Assembly (NCBI RefSeq): GCF_003130705.1
Contig: NZ_CP021354.1
Location: 4,712,001-4,776,000, forward strand
Reading direction: 5' to 3'
From: Rhodococcus oxybenzonivorans
Lineage (GTDB): Bacteria > Actinomycetota > Actinomycetes > Mycobacteriales > Mycobacteriaceae
DNA length: 64,000 nucleotides
Shown: piece after piece, positions 55,550 through 64,000 of the stretch
Position numbering within the stretch: position 1 is the stretch's first letter
Layout of the letters: each line of letters starts with the position of its first letter
Notes under the pieces: model-generated
Told to the model about the DNA's origin: nothing
The model's database searches: none
Seen by the model: only the letters and a program-made list of their open reading frames with translations
Made by a program: the position numbers and the translations under genes

Positions 55550-56836
55550 ATGACTGTGCGAGCGGGTGTGGTGGTCACGGGTACAGAAGTCCTGGCCGGT
55601 CGAGTCACCGACAAGAACGGCCCGTGGGTGGCCCAGCGGCTACTCGAAATGGGAGTGGACGTCGCACACATCACGGTCTGCGGTGACCGGCCCGATGACC
55701 TGACCGCACAACTACAATTTCTCGCGGATCAGCACGTCGACTTGATCGTCACGACCGGGGGCTTGGGTCCGACCGCCGACGATCTCACCGTGGCGACCGT
55801 TGCCGCTCTGTACGGCCGCGAATTACACCTCGACGAGGAACTCGAGCAACGCATCCACGCAATCGTGCAGCGATGGCGAAGCCGACTGAGTGCTGCAACC
55901 GACTCCGAGCCACTACGGGCAGGTATCCGCAAGCAGGCAATGGTTCCGCAGGGCGCGCATTCCATTCCTCCGACCGGAACCGCCCCCGGTGTCGCGATAC
56001 CTGCCAACGACTCCGAGACACTGCCCGCTGTCCTGATACTGCCCGGCCCGCCTCGTGAACTGCAGACGATGTGGCCGAAGGCACTCGACAGCGCGCCGAT
56101 CGTCGAGGTCTTGACCCGGCGCGCGCAGATCCGTCAAAACACCATCCGCGCGTACGGTCTGTCCGAACCCGACCTCGCCGCGACACTGCGGACCGCAGAG
56201 CGCCAGATCACGGGATTCGACGAACTCGAGATCACCACCTGCCTGCGGCTCGGAGAGCTCGAAATGGTGACGCGCTACGCGGAGTCGGCGGCAACCGCAT
56301 ACACGGAACTCGCAGGTCTTATCGACGAACATCACGGTTCACAGGTCTTCTCGATTGACGGGTCCACCATCGACGACATCGTGGCGAACCGGTTGGCCGG
56401 CCATCAAATCGCCACGGCAGAATCGTGCACGGGTGGCATGATCGCCGCGCGTCTCACCGATCGCGCAGGCTCGTCGGCCTACGTCATCGGCGCGGTGGTG
56501 TCCTACGCGAACGAGGTCAAGTCGAATCTTCTGGACGTTTCCGCCGAGACCATCGAAGAACACGGCGCCGTGAGCGAGCGGGTGGCGGCCATGATGGCAG
56601 AAGGCGTGCTGAGCAGACTGGGCGTCGACATCGCGGTATCTACCAGTGGCATCGCAGGACCAGGGGGTGGCACCGACCTCAAACCGGTCGGCACTGTCTG
56701 CTTCGCGATCGCCTCCACGGAGCGACCGACCGTCACCCGTACACTCCGGCTTCCCGGCGACCGCGCAAGCGTACGTGCGCTTTCCACCACCGCGGCCATG
56801 CACATGCTCGCCGACGCATTGGGGCCGGCCGAATAA
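55550..56836 (+). CDS. cinA: CinA family protein (competence/damage-inducible protein A)
   Basis: 428 aa, full-length CinA. N-terminal COG1058 molybdopterin-like domain (residues ~1-170: [32 protein letters not shown]). C-terminal nicotinamide-nucleotide amidase domain (residues ~265-425: [38 protein letters not shown]). It acts in pyridine nucleotide recycling, removing ADP-ribose or deamidating NMN. Start ATG 55550; in-frame upstream codons to 55505 lack conservation. It is the only gene between the tRNA and its decayed copy, so it may have been carried in by transfer. An AT-rich stretch lies before it. Confidence 0.93.
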   Translation: MTVRAGVVVTGTEVLAGRVTDKNGPWVAQRLLEMGVDVAHITVCGDRPDDLTAQLQFLADQHVDLIVTTGGLGPTADDLTVATVAALYGRELHLDEELEQRIHAIVQRWRSRLSAATDSEPLRAGIRKQAMVPQGAHSIPPTGTAPGVAIPANDSETLPAVLILPGPPRELQTMWPKALDSAPIVEVLTRRAQIRQNTIRAYGLSEPDLAATLRTAERQITGFDELEITTCLRLGELEMVTRYAESAATAYTELAGLIDEHHGSQVFSIDGSTIDDIVANRLAGHQIATAESCTGGMIAARLTDRAGSSAYVIGAVVSYANEVKSNLLDVSAETIEEHGAVSERVAAMMAEGVLSRLGVDIAVSTSGIAGPGGGTDLKPVGTVCFAIASTERPTVTRTLRLPGDRASVRALSTTAAMHMLADALGPAE

Positions 56837-56994
56837 TCGAAATCGCTCACGCGAGGTGATCGAGAACCATCTTCACCGCAGGCTCACGATGCCCAGGCGG
56901 GTAACCGACGTGCGCGGTCCTTCCACACACAATTCCGCCTTCTCGTACCACCGCGGCTCGATGCATAACGTACACCTCTGACCAGCACTTACAT

Positions 56995-57071
56995 GGTGCC
57001 CCCAGTCGGACTCGAACCGACACTGTGCGGATTTTAAGTCCGCTGCCTCTGCCAATTGGGCTATAGGGGCT
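56995..57071 (-). tRNA. tRNA-Leu (anticodon UAA), short variable arm
   Basis: 77 nt including encoded CCA. Acceptor GCCCCTA/TGGGGGC, D-stem GCC/GGC, anticodon stem GCGGA/TCCGC around loop CTTAAAA (anticodon TAA), variable region ACAGT, T-stem GTCGG/CCGAC with TTCGAGT loop, discriminator A. The anticodon reads UUA leucine. The variable region is only 5 nt, unlike the long arm of most leucine tRNAs. Possible sup-type identity needs care. Confidence 0.9.
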
Positions 57072-57120
57072 GCTGGCCGCCGAGGTGGTGCCTCGGCGAC
57101 GTTGCGCAGATCAGATTAGC

Positions 57121-58071
57121 TCAGCCGATGGAGATCGCGATTCCGTCGAGGATGTCGTGCTCGCTGACCACGAGTTCGTCGATGCCGGCTTTGCGTTCCA
57201 GCGCCTCGGCGAGTGCGAGGGTGACGATCGCGCCGCCGCCGATGACGTCGACCCGGCCTGGGTGCATCGGCCCGAGTGCGGCCCGCTCGTCGTGCGTCAT
57301 GGCGATCAGTGACTCGCACACTTCACGCAGCCGGGGTAGCGGGACGCGGGAGAGGTGGACCTGCTCGGCGTCGTACTCGGGCAGCTTCTTCGCCAGCGCG
57401 GCGATGGTGGTCATCGTGCCTGCGACGCCCACCCAGGTCCGGGCCTGCTCGACGGGCACACGGGCGAATGCTTCGTCGAGGCGCTCCTTCGCGAAGCTAC
57501 GTGCCGCGTCGACCTGCTCGGCGGTGGGCGGGTCGTCGTGCAGACACCTCTCGGTGATCCGCACACAGCCGATGTCGGTGGAGAACGCCGCGTGGACGCC
57601 GGACTCGTCACCGAGCACCACCTCGGTGGAACCGCCACCTAGGTCGACCACCACGAACGGACCCTGCGCCGCGTCGAGTTCGCCCACAGCACCGTTGAAC
57701 GACAACCGCGCTTCCTCGTCCCCGGTGATCACCTCGGCTCCGGCGCCCGCGATCACCGACCCCAGCACGTCCCTGGTCATCGAGAAGAAGTCTTCTCGAT
57801 TGGTTGCGTCCCGGGTGGCGGAGGTGGCGACCATCCGGACGGCTGTCGCGCCTGCGTCGCTGATCAGGCTTGCATATTCGCTGAGTGCGATTCGCGTGCG
57901 CTCGATGGCCTCGGGTGCGAGTCGACCGGTGGCGTCGACACCCTGCCCGAGCCGGACGACGCGCATCTCTCGGCACACGTCGTGCAGTGCGCCGTCGGTG
58001 TCGATGTCGATGTCGGCGATGAGTAGACGAATCGAATTGGTTCCGCAGTCGACGGCCGCTACCCGCGTCAC
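57121..58071 (-). CDS. ppx: Ppx/GppA phosphatase (exopolyphosphatase)
   Basis: 316 aa. ASKHA fold with phosphate-1 motif VAAVDCGTNSIRLL, phosphate-2 VVVDLGGGSTEVVLGD, and the C-terminal DVIGGGAIVTLALAEAL. The conserved ATSATRDATN loop is present. Hydrolyses polyphosphate and/or pppGpp; this short form lacks the C-terminal HD domain, as in mycobacterial Rv1026. GTG 58071 overlaps the DUF501 stop (GTGA). Last gene of the eno-ftsB-DUF501-ppx operon. Confidence 0.93.
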   Translation of the reverse strand: MTRVAAVDCGTNSIRLLIADIDIDTDGALHDVCREMRVVRLGQGVDATGRLAPEAIERTRIALSEYASLISDAGATAVRMVATSATRDATNREDFFSMTRDVLGSVIAGAGAEVITGDEEARLSFNGAVGELDAAQGPFVVVDLGGGSTEVVLGDESGVHAAFSTDIGCVRITERCLHDDPPTAEQVDAARSFAKERLDEAFARVPVEQARTWVGVAGTMTTIAALAKKLPEYDAEQVHLSRVPLPRLREVCESLIAMTHDERAALGPMHPGRVDVIGGGAIVTLALAEALERKAGIDELVVSEHDILDGIAISIG

Positions 58072-58622
58072 TGTTCGGCACTTTCGAGGTCGTCGATACC
58101 CGGCCAGTCCGCGGGAATGGCCGTGCCCCTCAGCTTTCCACCGGCAGCCGACGCGGCGAGGGCGACCGATTCGTCGCCGAGCGGATTGACCCCCGGACCC
58201 TTTGCGAGCGAATGGGCCATCAGCACGTGCAGGCACTTGACGCGGTCGGGCATACCGCCGCCGGTGAAGTCGGTTCCCAGCGATTCGATCGCGTCACGCT
58301 CCGCCAGATATGACTCGTGCGCCCGCCGGTAGGCGGCCGCCAGCTCGGGATCGGAGGCGAGGCGCTCGGTCATCTCACGCATGACGCCAGCCGATTCCTG
58401 TCGGCTCGCCTCTGCGGTCAGCCGCGGGTCGGTGAGGTAGTACAGCGTCGGGAACGGGGTGCCGTCGGGAAGCTTCGGCGCCGTCTTCACGACACCGGGG
58501 CGACCGTCGGGGCTGCGGTATGCGATGTCGAGCACTCCACGCGGTTCGCGCCCGAGCTGGGCGGCAACGGCGTCGAGGTCTTCCTGCGACACGGGGTGGG
58601 ACGGGTCGGACGAAGTGGTCAC
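58068..58622 (-). CDS. DUF501 family protein
   Basis: 184 aa. Matches DUF501: LGREPRGVLDIAYRSPDGRPGVVKT, FPTLYYLTDPRLTAEASR, and the GMPDRVKCLHVLMAHSLAKGPG motif with conserved Cys and His that could bind metal. Function unknown, but always between ftsB/divIC and ppx downstream of eno. Start GTG 58622 overlaps the septum-protein stop by 4 bp, and its own stop overlaps the ppx start, so all three are coupled. Confidence 0.92.
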   Translation of the reverse strand: MTTSSDPSHPVSQEDLDAVAAQLGREPRGVLDIAYRSPDGRPGVVKTAPKLPDGTPFPTLYYLTDPRLTAEASRQESAGVMREMTERLASDPELAAAYRRAHESYLAERDAIESLGTDFTGGGMPDRVKCLHVLMAHSLAKGPGVNPLGDESVALAASAAGGKLRGTAIPADWPGIDDLESAEQ

Positions 58623-59344
58623 CCGGTGGGTTCTCCTGGTTCTAGCGGTGCGGGCGGCGGGGGCACGGGAGCGGGGGCCGGCGTGGGCTGCACCTCGGGT
58701 GCTACCGGAGGTTCTGACACTGTTTTCCACAGGTCGGAGTACCAGGGGCCCGCCATCTCGGCGTCCTTCTCTTCCCGTTTCTCCGGTTCCTTGTAGTCGC
58801 CGGGCAGCTGCACCTGGTACGGCGTGTCGCCGGGCCGGACCCAGCGGAGCCGGCCGCGTGCCTGCGCCTCGATGTAGGCGGGGTCTGAATAGCGTTCCTC
58901 GAGAATACGCAGTTCGGCGAGCTCCTCCTCGAGCTGAACCTGTTCTGCGGCAAGCCGGTCGGCCTCACCTCGCTGGGTGAGGTATGTCCGCAGCGGAACC
59001 GCGAGAGTAAGCGCGAGGAGGAGCACGACGACGACGAGGATCAGGGCGCGGCCGGTCGACAATCCGAAAATTGTGTGCTCGGAGCGGGGAATTCGGGCCG
59101 CCACGCCGGTCGCGCCGACCCGGCGGGGACGTGCACGACCGGGCAGCACTTTTCCGGTGTCGGCACCGTCGGGAGCTGCAGGCTTGCCTTCTGCGGAACC
59201 CGGCGGAGTGGACTTGGTGGTGCGGGGTCGCCGTGCACCACCGGGGACTCCGTCGGTCCGAGTTGGCCGCGACCGCTCACCACGCCCGGCGGCCCGGCCG
59301 CCCGGACTTGCTCCGGACGACCGCGGCCTACCGCGTTGTGCCAC
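58619..59344 (-). CDS. ftsB: Septum formation initiator, FtsB/DivIC family
   Basis: 241 aa. Long basic, Pro/Gly-rich cytoplasmic N-terminus (residues 1-95), one membrane helix (98-118), a coiled coil (122-152, EADRLAAEQVQLEEELAEL) and the DivIC motif YIEAQARGRLRWVRPGDTPY. The C-terminal tail is Pro-rich. It is part of the FtsQLB divisome subcomplex. Start GTG 59344, 33 bp after eno. Coupled to DUF501. Confidence 0.93.
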   Translation of the reverse strand: MAQRGRPRSSGASPGGRAAGRGERSRPTRTDGVPGGARRPRTTKSTPPGSAEGKPAAPDGADTGKVLPGRARPRRVGATGVAARIPRSEHTIFGLSTGRALILVVVVLLLALTLAVPLRTYLTQRGEADRLAAEQVQLEEELAELRILEERYSDPAYIEAQARGRLRWVRPGDTPYQVQLPGDYKEPEKREEKDAEMAGPWYSDLWKTVSEPPVAPEVQPTPAPAPVPPPPAPLEPGEPTG

Positions 59345-59377
59345 TACCCAGATACCCCTTTACTCGACAGCCGAGAA

Positions 59378-60664
<1,287 letters not shown>

Positions 60665-60849
60665 TTACAGACTCTCCTTCTATGGGCTTCGCACTGTGCA
60701 CCGACGGTCCGATGGTGCCAGGACACCAGATCGTGCCAGCACACAGCGTAACGGCACAGCGTAGGGGGCGCGGGATGGCGCGCCTCGGTCACCGAGATCC
60801 GCCGGTGTGCTGCTCGAATCCCCACCTGATGGACCGGCCGGTAACGAGC

Positions 60850-61623
60850 CTACGGACGGACTCCCACCGAGTACGCCGACGCCCGGTCACGCACGAGGGT
60901 GAGGTACTCGCCGGACAGGTTGTACGCCATCAGCGCCGACTGCCACCCTTCCGGTTCGGTGAGGTCACCGCCGCGGGCGCACAGGTAGCGGGCTGCCGTC
61001 AGGGCCGCGTCGTCGATGTTGTCGGCATCGGCCACACCGTCACCGTTGGCGTCGACGCCCCATCTCTTCCACGTTTCCGGAATGAACTGGAGCGGACCCA
61101 TAGCCCGGTCGTGCACGGGGTCGCCATCCCATTCGCCACGGTCGGTGTCGGGAATCTCCGCCACACCTGGGCCTCCGTCGAGGGGAATGCCGCGGATTTC
61201 CGGGGTCACCTGCCCGGTCGGAGCGACGGAGGAACCCCGATGGGTGCCGTGCCTGCTCTCCACGCTCGCGATTCCGGCGAGAGTGGTCCACCCGATCCCG
61301 CATTCGGGAGCGGTGGCGGCGAGAACGGCCGCGGCGTAGCCGTACGCCTCGAGTGCGGTTGTGCCGATACCCACGGCGTCCGTCAACTCTGCCGACCAAC
61401 CGCGCAGCTGGTCGGCACTACGTCCCGGCGCCTCGATGTCGATCGGCGGAGTGGGCGCACCCGGACCAGGCGGGATGCCCTCCGGTATCGCGACACGCGG
61501 CTCCTGCTCACGCGAGCAGGCACCGTAGGCAACCGTCACGACCACCAGCGCCGCGAGAAAGGCGATCAGGGTTCGGGGCCATCGAGAACGACGCTTCGGC
61601 GCAGCGGGATAACGGGTCACCAT
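60850..61623 (-). CDS. Lytic transglycosylase, LpqU-like
   Basis: 257 aa. N-terminal membrane/signal segment (residues ~14-32) ending in YGAC, which is not a canonical lipobox. Pro-rich linker, then an SLT-like domain with the catalytic Glu in ASVESRHGTH, MGPLQFIPETWKRWG, and an EF-hand-like DANGDGVADADNIDDA calcium motif, then LMAYNLS. Cuts peptidoglycan glycan strands. Start ATG 61623 or nearby ATG 61635; longer frames overlap the next region. Same place as mycobacterial lpqU between eno and mazG. Confidence 0.88.
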   Translation of the reverse strand: MVTRYPAAPKRRSRWPRTLIAFLAALVVVTVAYGACSREQEPRVAIPEGIPPGPGAPTPPIDIEAPGRSADQLRGWSAELTDAVGIGTTALEAYGYAAAVLAATAPECGIGWTTLAGIASVESRHGTHRGSSVAPTGQVTPEIRGIPLDGGPGVAEIPDTDRGEWDGDPVHDRAMGPLQFIPETWKRWGVDANGDGVADADNIDDAALTAARYLCARGGDLTEPEGWQSALMAYNLSGEYLTLVRDRASAYSVGVRP

Positions 61624-61816
61624 TCCATCATCCATATGGCGGAGCGGTAGTCCGAGAATTCCGCGCGTGCTGGGAGCACAATTCGCACCGCTTGTGTACG
61701 CGTCGCACCACTCCGCGCGGGCGCGACGCGCACACTGGGTCCGCGGATGTCGGGAGTTATCCACAACCCGCGACCCGCACCTTCCGCCCTCCCCTGAGTA
61801 CCGGCACTCTGATTGC

Positions 61817-62124
61817 ATGGATTCGGAACCGGCGGGACTCGTCCGACGCTGCACGGCACTCGATCACGGCTATACCGACGGTGAGCTCCACCGAAGTACT
61901 CGCTGCACCCGACACGCTCGGAGTCGGAGTCGGTGCGGCTGGAGAAGCTTCGCGAGGACGACCTCCGGGCGACCGGGGTCGCCGTCGCCCGCTGGACGTG
62001 GAAACACCTGGACGACCCTGCGACCGTGGTGGCCCGGGTCCGCCGGGCGTGCGAACTCGGCTGCCGATCCGCGCCGCTGTCGTTCGCGTCGCAGACCGGC
62101 TCGCCGGTGCGGCGCAGGCACTAG
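61817..62124 (+). pseudogene. Collapsed DUF559/AbiEi-like gene remnant
   Basis: Two pieces of one gene family with the middle missing. ATG 61817 opens LVRRCTALDHGYTDGELHR, like the N-terminal helix-turn region of actinobacterial DUF559/AbiEi-type proteins. After ~35 codons the frame changes, and from ~61924 another frame reads EKLREDDLRATGVAVARWTW and ARVRRACELG, like their C-terminal endonuclease-fold end, to stop 62124. About 200 residues are absent. Family assignment is from pattern recall. Confidence 0.6.
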
Positions 62125-62141
62125 GTCCGCGGACACGGGAA

Positions 62142-63008
62142 TCAGGCCGGCAAGTGGGCGGACCAGTCCCCCGGCTGGAGTACCTGGGTGCCTTCGGCGC
62201 GGGCAGCTTTTTCGGCGGCACGGATGCGCGCGATGAACTCGTCCGTCACCGCGCGCAGCGTTGTCTCCGCGTCCGCCTGGGCGTGGAATGCGGCCTCGAG
62301 TTCGGCGGGTATCAACTCCGTCGGCAACCCCGCCTTCGCTGCTTTGGCCATCACTTTTGCCGCAAGGGACGCGGCGGGCTGGCTGAGCGCGATACCGTCG
62401 AGGCACGATTCGCGGGCTTTTTCTGCCGCCTTCCGGAGCTCCCATGCACGTTCCTGCTCCGCGATGTCGACGGGGCCGACGACGTCTTCGCTGAGATGGG
62501 GACTGCGGTGGACGAGTTTGGCTACGAGAGTGGCGGCCACGTCATCGACGTCGAAGTTCCCCGACGCCGACGCGATCCGCGCATGGAACAGCACCTGCAG
62601 CAGTAGGTCGCCCAGTTCTTCTCGCAGCTCACCGGTTTCGGAAGACTCGATTGCGTCGAGCACCTCGTAGGTCTCCTCCACGAGATAGTGCGCGAGGCTG
62701 CGATGGGTTTGCGTCACTTCCCAGCCTCCGTAACTCCAGAGCCGGTCCATCACCTCGGCGGCCTCGACCAGGTTGTCTCCCAATAGTTTCGGTGCTGAGA
62801 TGACGCGGTCTCCCCCTGCCACGCGGGCGCGAACGGCGGGGTGCTCGCGATCGGTGGTGACCAAGACATCCGACTTCGGCACGACAGTGAGGAACTGCCG
62901 GACGCCGTCGGGGACCTCGTCGGTGACCTGCACGCCGTCGCCGATCACCCCGAGGGCTTCCATCGGGATCGTTATCGGCCGAAGGGGGTCGAGCAGGATC
63001 ACCGTCAT
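62142..63008 (-). CDS. mazG: Nucleoside triphosphate pyrophosphohydrolase MazG
   Basis: 288 aa. N-terminal ~75-aa actinobacteria-type extension, then the MazG helical core with EETYEVLDAIES and EELGDLLLQVLFHARIA carrying the ExxE...ExxD Mg-binding residues. Degrades non-canonical or oxidised dNTPs to NMP. C-terminal half is Ala/Glu-rich helical. ATG 63008 follows the mfd stop by 4 bp, so the two genes are cotranscribed, as in mycobacteria (mfd-mazG). Confidence 0.94.
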   Translation of the reverse strand: MTVILLDPLRPITIPMEALGVIGDGVQVTDEVPDGVRQFLTVVPKSDVLVTTDREHPAVRARVAGGDRVISAPKLLGDNLVEAAEVMDRLWSYGGWEVTQTHRSLAHYLVEETYEVLDAIESSETGELREELGDLLLQVLFHARIASASGNFDVDDVAATLVAKLVHRSPHLSEDVVGPVDIAEQERAWELRKAAEKARESCLDGIALSQPAASLAAKVMAKAAKAGLPTELIPAELEAAFHAQADAETTLRAVTDEFIARIRAAEKAARAEGTQVLQPGDWSAHLPA

Positions 63009-63012
63009 AGGG

Positions 63013-64000
63013 TCAGGCCTCCATCACCACGGAACCGGCAGCCTTACCGTCGAGCGCGACGATGAAGTCGGCGATGTACTGCAACAGCTCCACGTCGCGT
63101 ACGCGGTCGGCGCCGATACCTCCCGAGCCGGCCCGCGGCAGAGGCAGCTGGACCATTCCGGTGGTGGCCCGGTACTGGGCGCTCGGATAAATCCGCTTGA
63201 GGCGCAACTGCTTCGAGTCGGGCAGCGGCATCGGTGCGATCTTCAGCTGAGTGCCGGCCACCGCGACCTCCTCGAGACCGTATTCGCGGCACAGCAGGCG
63301 CAGCTTGGCCACGGAGACCAGCCGACGTACCTCTTCGGGCATCGGACCGTACCGGTCGACGAGCTCGTCCACGACAGCGGCGATGCCGGCATGATCCGTC
63401 GCCGCGGCGAGTTTGCGATACCCCTCGAGCCGCAGCCGGTCGCTGGTGACGTAGTCGGGAGGGATGTGCGCGTCGACGGGAAGATCGATCCGGACCTCCT
63501 TGGGCGCGTCCTCCGTGGTGACGGGTCTTCCGTCCGCTGCTGCACGGAAGGCCTCGACGGCTTCACCGACCAGGCGCACGTACAGGTCGAAACCGACACC
63601 CGCGACGTGACCCGATTGTTCGGCCCCCAGCACATTTCCGGCGCCGCGGATCTCGAGGTCCTTCATCGCCACTGCCATGCCGGCGCCGAGATCCGAGTTC
63701 TGCGAGATGGTAGCGAGCCGGTCGTACGCCGTTTCGGTGAGCGGCTTCTCGGGCGGATACAGGAAGTACGCGTACCCACGTTCGCGGCTACGCCCCACCC
63801 GCCCGCGTAGCTGGTGCAGCTGGGAGAGCCCCAGGGAGTCGGCGCGTTCCACAATGAGCGTGTTTGCATTGGAGATGTCGAGGCCCGTCTCGATGATCGT
63901 GGTACACACCAGGACGTCGAAGTCACGTTCCCAGAAGCCCTGCACCGTCCGCTCGAGCGTGTCCTCGTTCATCTGACCGTGGGCCACCGCAACCCGTGCT
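63013..64000 (-). CDS. mfd: Transcription-repair coupling factor Mfd, C-terminal part
   Basis: The last ~328 residues of Mfd, open at the right edge. Visible are helicase motifs V and VI ([26 protein letters not shown]) and the relay helix region [37 protein letters not shown] and EQSGH are also seen, followed by the C-terminal TRCF/D7 domain ([19 protein letters not shown], residues near the UvrA-binding regulatory part). Mfd displaces stalled RNA polymerase and recruits UvrA. Stop at 63013-63015, 4 bp before mazG. Confidence 0.97.
   Translation of the reverse strand, partial: ARVAVAHGQMNEDTLERTVQGFWERDFDVLVCTTIIETGLDISNANTLIVERADSLGLSQLHQLRGRVGRSRERGYAYFLYPPEKPLTETAYDRLATISQNSDLGAGMAVAMKDLEIRGAGNVLGAEQSGHVAGVGFDLYVRLVGEAVEAFRAAADGRPVTTEDAPKEVRIDLPVDAHIPPDYVTSDRLRLEGYRKLAAATDHAGIAAVVDELVDRYGPMPEEVRRLVSVAKLRLLCREYGLEEVAVAGTQLKIAPMPLPDSKQLRLKRIYPSAQYRATTGMVQLPLPRAGSGGIGADRVRDVELLQYIADFIVALDGKAAGSVVMEA

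Overview
The window is a 64-kb, GC-rich actinobacterial chromosome segment, most likely Rhodococcus. The evidence is mycothiol metabolism (mca), a DesA2-type desaturase, a short-chain Z-isoprenyl diphosphate synthase, a lipid-droplet-type protein, frequent GTG starts and 4-bp GTGA/ATGA overlaps. Much of the gene order matches, from memory, the Mycobacterium tuberculosis stretch Rv1110 to Rv1072 (ispH, xseA/xseB, glpX, fum, desA2, phoH2, glyA, coaA, uppS, hemolysin III, mca, greA, metB, cbs, fadA) followed by Rv1026 to Rv1020 (ppx, septum protein, eno, lpqU, mazG, mfd). Species cannot be set from the sequence alone.

Layout. 1-4.6 kb: leftward secondary-metabolite operon (type II thioesterase, SDR, NRPS running off the left edge). 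4.8-8.7 kb: CstA/YbdD pyruvate uptake and an AI-2E family permease. 8.7-12.9 kb: sbcDC nuclease. 13-45 kb: conserved housekeeping block covering isoprenoids (ispH, uppS), exonuclease VII, gluconeogenesis and TCA (glpX, fumC), one-carbon metabolism (glyA), CoA (coaA), mycothiol detoxification (mca), transcript cleavage (greA), transsulfuration and threonine catabolism (metB, cbs, ilvA), thiolase and envelope enzymes. 45-57 kb: an accessory block absent from the syntenic core: BI-1 protein, methyltransferase, nitroreductase, a PknK-like kinase-ATPase with two C-tract frameshifts, a FurA-like regulator without katG, a glutamine amidotransferase, small secreted proteins, and cinA. cinA lies between an intact tRNA and a decayed copy of that tRNA's 3' half. 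57-64 kb: ppx-DUF501-ftsB-eno, lpqU, a collapsed DUF559-type pseudogene, mazG and the C-terminus of mfd.

The most notable non-gene structure is a family of three compound palindromes (25376-25445, 39231-39302, 44956-45025). Each has a long GTGAGTGGT/ACCACTCAC stem flanked by two small GC hairpins and sits directly against stop codons. Other structures are long intergenic hairpins after glpX, fumC, the epoxide hydrolase and greA, a structured greA leader, and a 24-bp operator-like palindrome between uppS and the hemolysin III gene. Several enzymes look catalytically altered: the NRPS N-terminal condensation-like domain has no active-site His, the desaturase lacks iron ligands, the ApbE-like protein lacks its metal site, and the limonene-epoxide hydrolase has Tyr replaced by Trp. 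No CRISPR array, insertion sequence, integrase or replication origin was seen.
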